Source of the DNA: Rhizobium sp. Q54
GTDB lineage: Bacteria; Pseudomonadota; Alphaproteobacteria; Rhizobiales; Beijerinckiaceae
Length of the DNA stretch: 5,109 nucleotides
Reading direction: 5' to 3'
NCBI GenBank assembly: GCA_945903655.1
Contig: CAMDOY010000288.1
Span: 1 to 5,109, forward strand
Part shown: piece by piece, positions 4,526 to 5,109 of the stretch
Numbering within the stretch: position 1 is the stretch's first letter
How the letters are laid out: each line of letters begins with the position of its first letter
Translations under genes and position numbers: made by a program
Notes under the pieces: model-generated
Told to the model about the DNA's origin: nothing
Database searches by the model: none
The model's input: the letters and a program-made list of their open reading frames with translations, nothing else

Positions 4526-5109
4526 TCAGGAAGCGGCGGAAACCGCCATCAGCAGGGGAGTTGATGCGGGCTTGGGAAGAGCCACAAGCCCTTTTTGGTC
4601 CTCGCAAATACGCTGCGTCAACGCGCGCGCCTCTTCCTGGGCGGCTTCAGCGTCGAATCGGCGCAAGAGGGCCATGACCTGCGCCAGATCAGGATCTTGC
4701 AAGGCCTCGCAGACCCGCAGAACCTGCCCGATCAGGGCGCGAGAGAGCCGGGCGGCGTCGCCGCTGGCGAGCTCACCCGCCTCATCCTGGGCCCACAAGG
4801 CCGCCTGGAAAACGGGCAGGAGATTTGGGGGCATGCGAGCGCGGTCGAAGAGAGCCTGAAAACCGCTTCCTTGATGGAAGCGGACAAAGCTCGCCGCTCT
4901 GGCGAGGGGCTGGCCCGCCAGCTCCGCCAGCGCAGCCTCGAACAGGCATCGGTCGCCGCTCAAGAGCGCGCGCAGCATCAGCGCAGGCGTCAGTCGGCCT
5001 GCGGCGCGCAGATGCCGCGCCATTTCAAGGGCCCCATCAAGGCTATCGTCCTGCGTCTCAGCCAAAGCGATCTCGACTATCGCCCGCTCGGATGCGTCTC
5101 GCCGCAACC
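4526..5109 (-). CDS. DUF2336 family protein, C-terminal part (partial)
   Basis: The frame stays open to the right edge, so only about the last 194 residues are seen; family members are often near 350 residues. The segment RHLRAAGRLTPALMLRALLSGDRCLFEAALAELAGQPLARA, visible from 4983 to about 4890, matches the repeated alpha-helical pattern of DUF2336 (PF10098), a family of unknown function found mainly in Alphaproteobacteria. The whole visible part is predicted helical and leucine/alanine-rich, with no signal peptide or membrane span, so a soluble cytoplasmic protein is likely. The stop codon is TGA at 4526-4528. No terminator hairpin follows, and the porin lies 331 bp downstream on the same strand. 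The TTG near 5107 is not taken as a start because the conserved helices of the family normally have more sequence before them. The family call is by recognition of pattern only. Confidence 0.75.
   Translation of the reverse strand, partial: LRRDASERAIVEIALAETQDDSLDGALEMARHLRAAGRLTPALMLRALLSGDRCLFEAALAELAGQPLARAASFVRFHQGSGFQALFDRARMPPNLLPVFQAALWAQDEAGELASGDAARLSRALIGQVLRVCEALQDPDLAQVMALLRRFDAEAAQEEARALTQRICEDQKGLVALPKPASTPLLMAVSAAS

Overview
The window looks like chromosomal DNA from an alphaproteobacterium, most likely of the order Hyphomicrobiales (Rhizobiales). The grounds are a Porin_2-type outer-membrane porin with the rhizobial N-terminal signature, a DUF2336 protein (a family concentrated in Alphaproteobacteria), an FNR regulator with the C-x2-C-x7-C cysteine spacing of the FnrN/FnrL group, and GC-rich codon use with strong preference for G or C at third positions. 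Genus cannot be decided from this sequence.

Layout from left to right. At 1-331 (minus) is the N-terminal part of a xanthine dehydrogenase/CoxL-family molybdopterin-binding subunit, cut by the window edge. At 406-1143 (minus) is an FNR-type [4Fe-4S] oxygen-sensing transcription factor. The 201-bp divergent region 1144-1344 carries a perfect FNR box (TTGAT-N4-ATCAA) at 1215-1228. At 1345-2148 (plus) is NAD kinase. The 107-bp gap between the convergent stop codons of nadK and the next gene (2149-2255) is nearly filled by a repeat element: four GTCGGCA heptamers, an inner hairpin, and an inverted heptamer array. At 2256-2639 (minus) is a small unrecognised protein with a probable winged helix-turn-helix. 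At 2723-2744 is a strong intrinsic terminator for the porin gene at 2773-4194 (minus). The AT-rich region 4195-4525 upstream of the porin holds paired direct repeats 69 bp apart and a perfect 12-bp palindrome. At 4526-5109 (minus) is the C-terminal part of a DUF2336 protein, cut by the right edge.

How the genes may fit together. All genes except nadK lie on the minus strand. Placement of the FNR box, roughly 40 bp ahead of a possible -10 element for fnr, predicts autoregulation of the oxygen sensor. The CoxL-like subunit lies 74 bp behind fnr on the same strand and could be co-transcribed or an oxygen-responsive target. NadK, the porin, the small HTH protein and the DUF2336 protein look like ordinary chromosomal neighbours with no evident shared pathway. 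I see no phage, transposase, CRISPR, tRNA or rRNA. The window looks largely ordinary. The heptamer repeat element, the FNR autoregulatory site and the duplicated blocks ahead of the porin deserve a second look.
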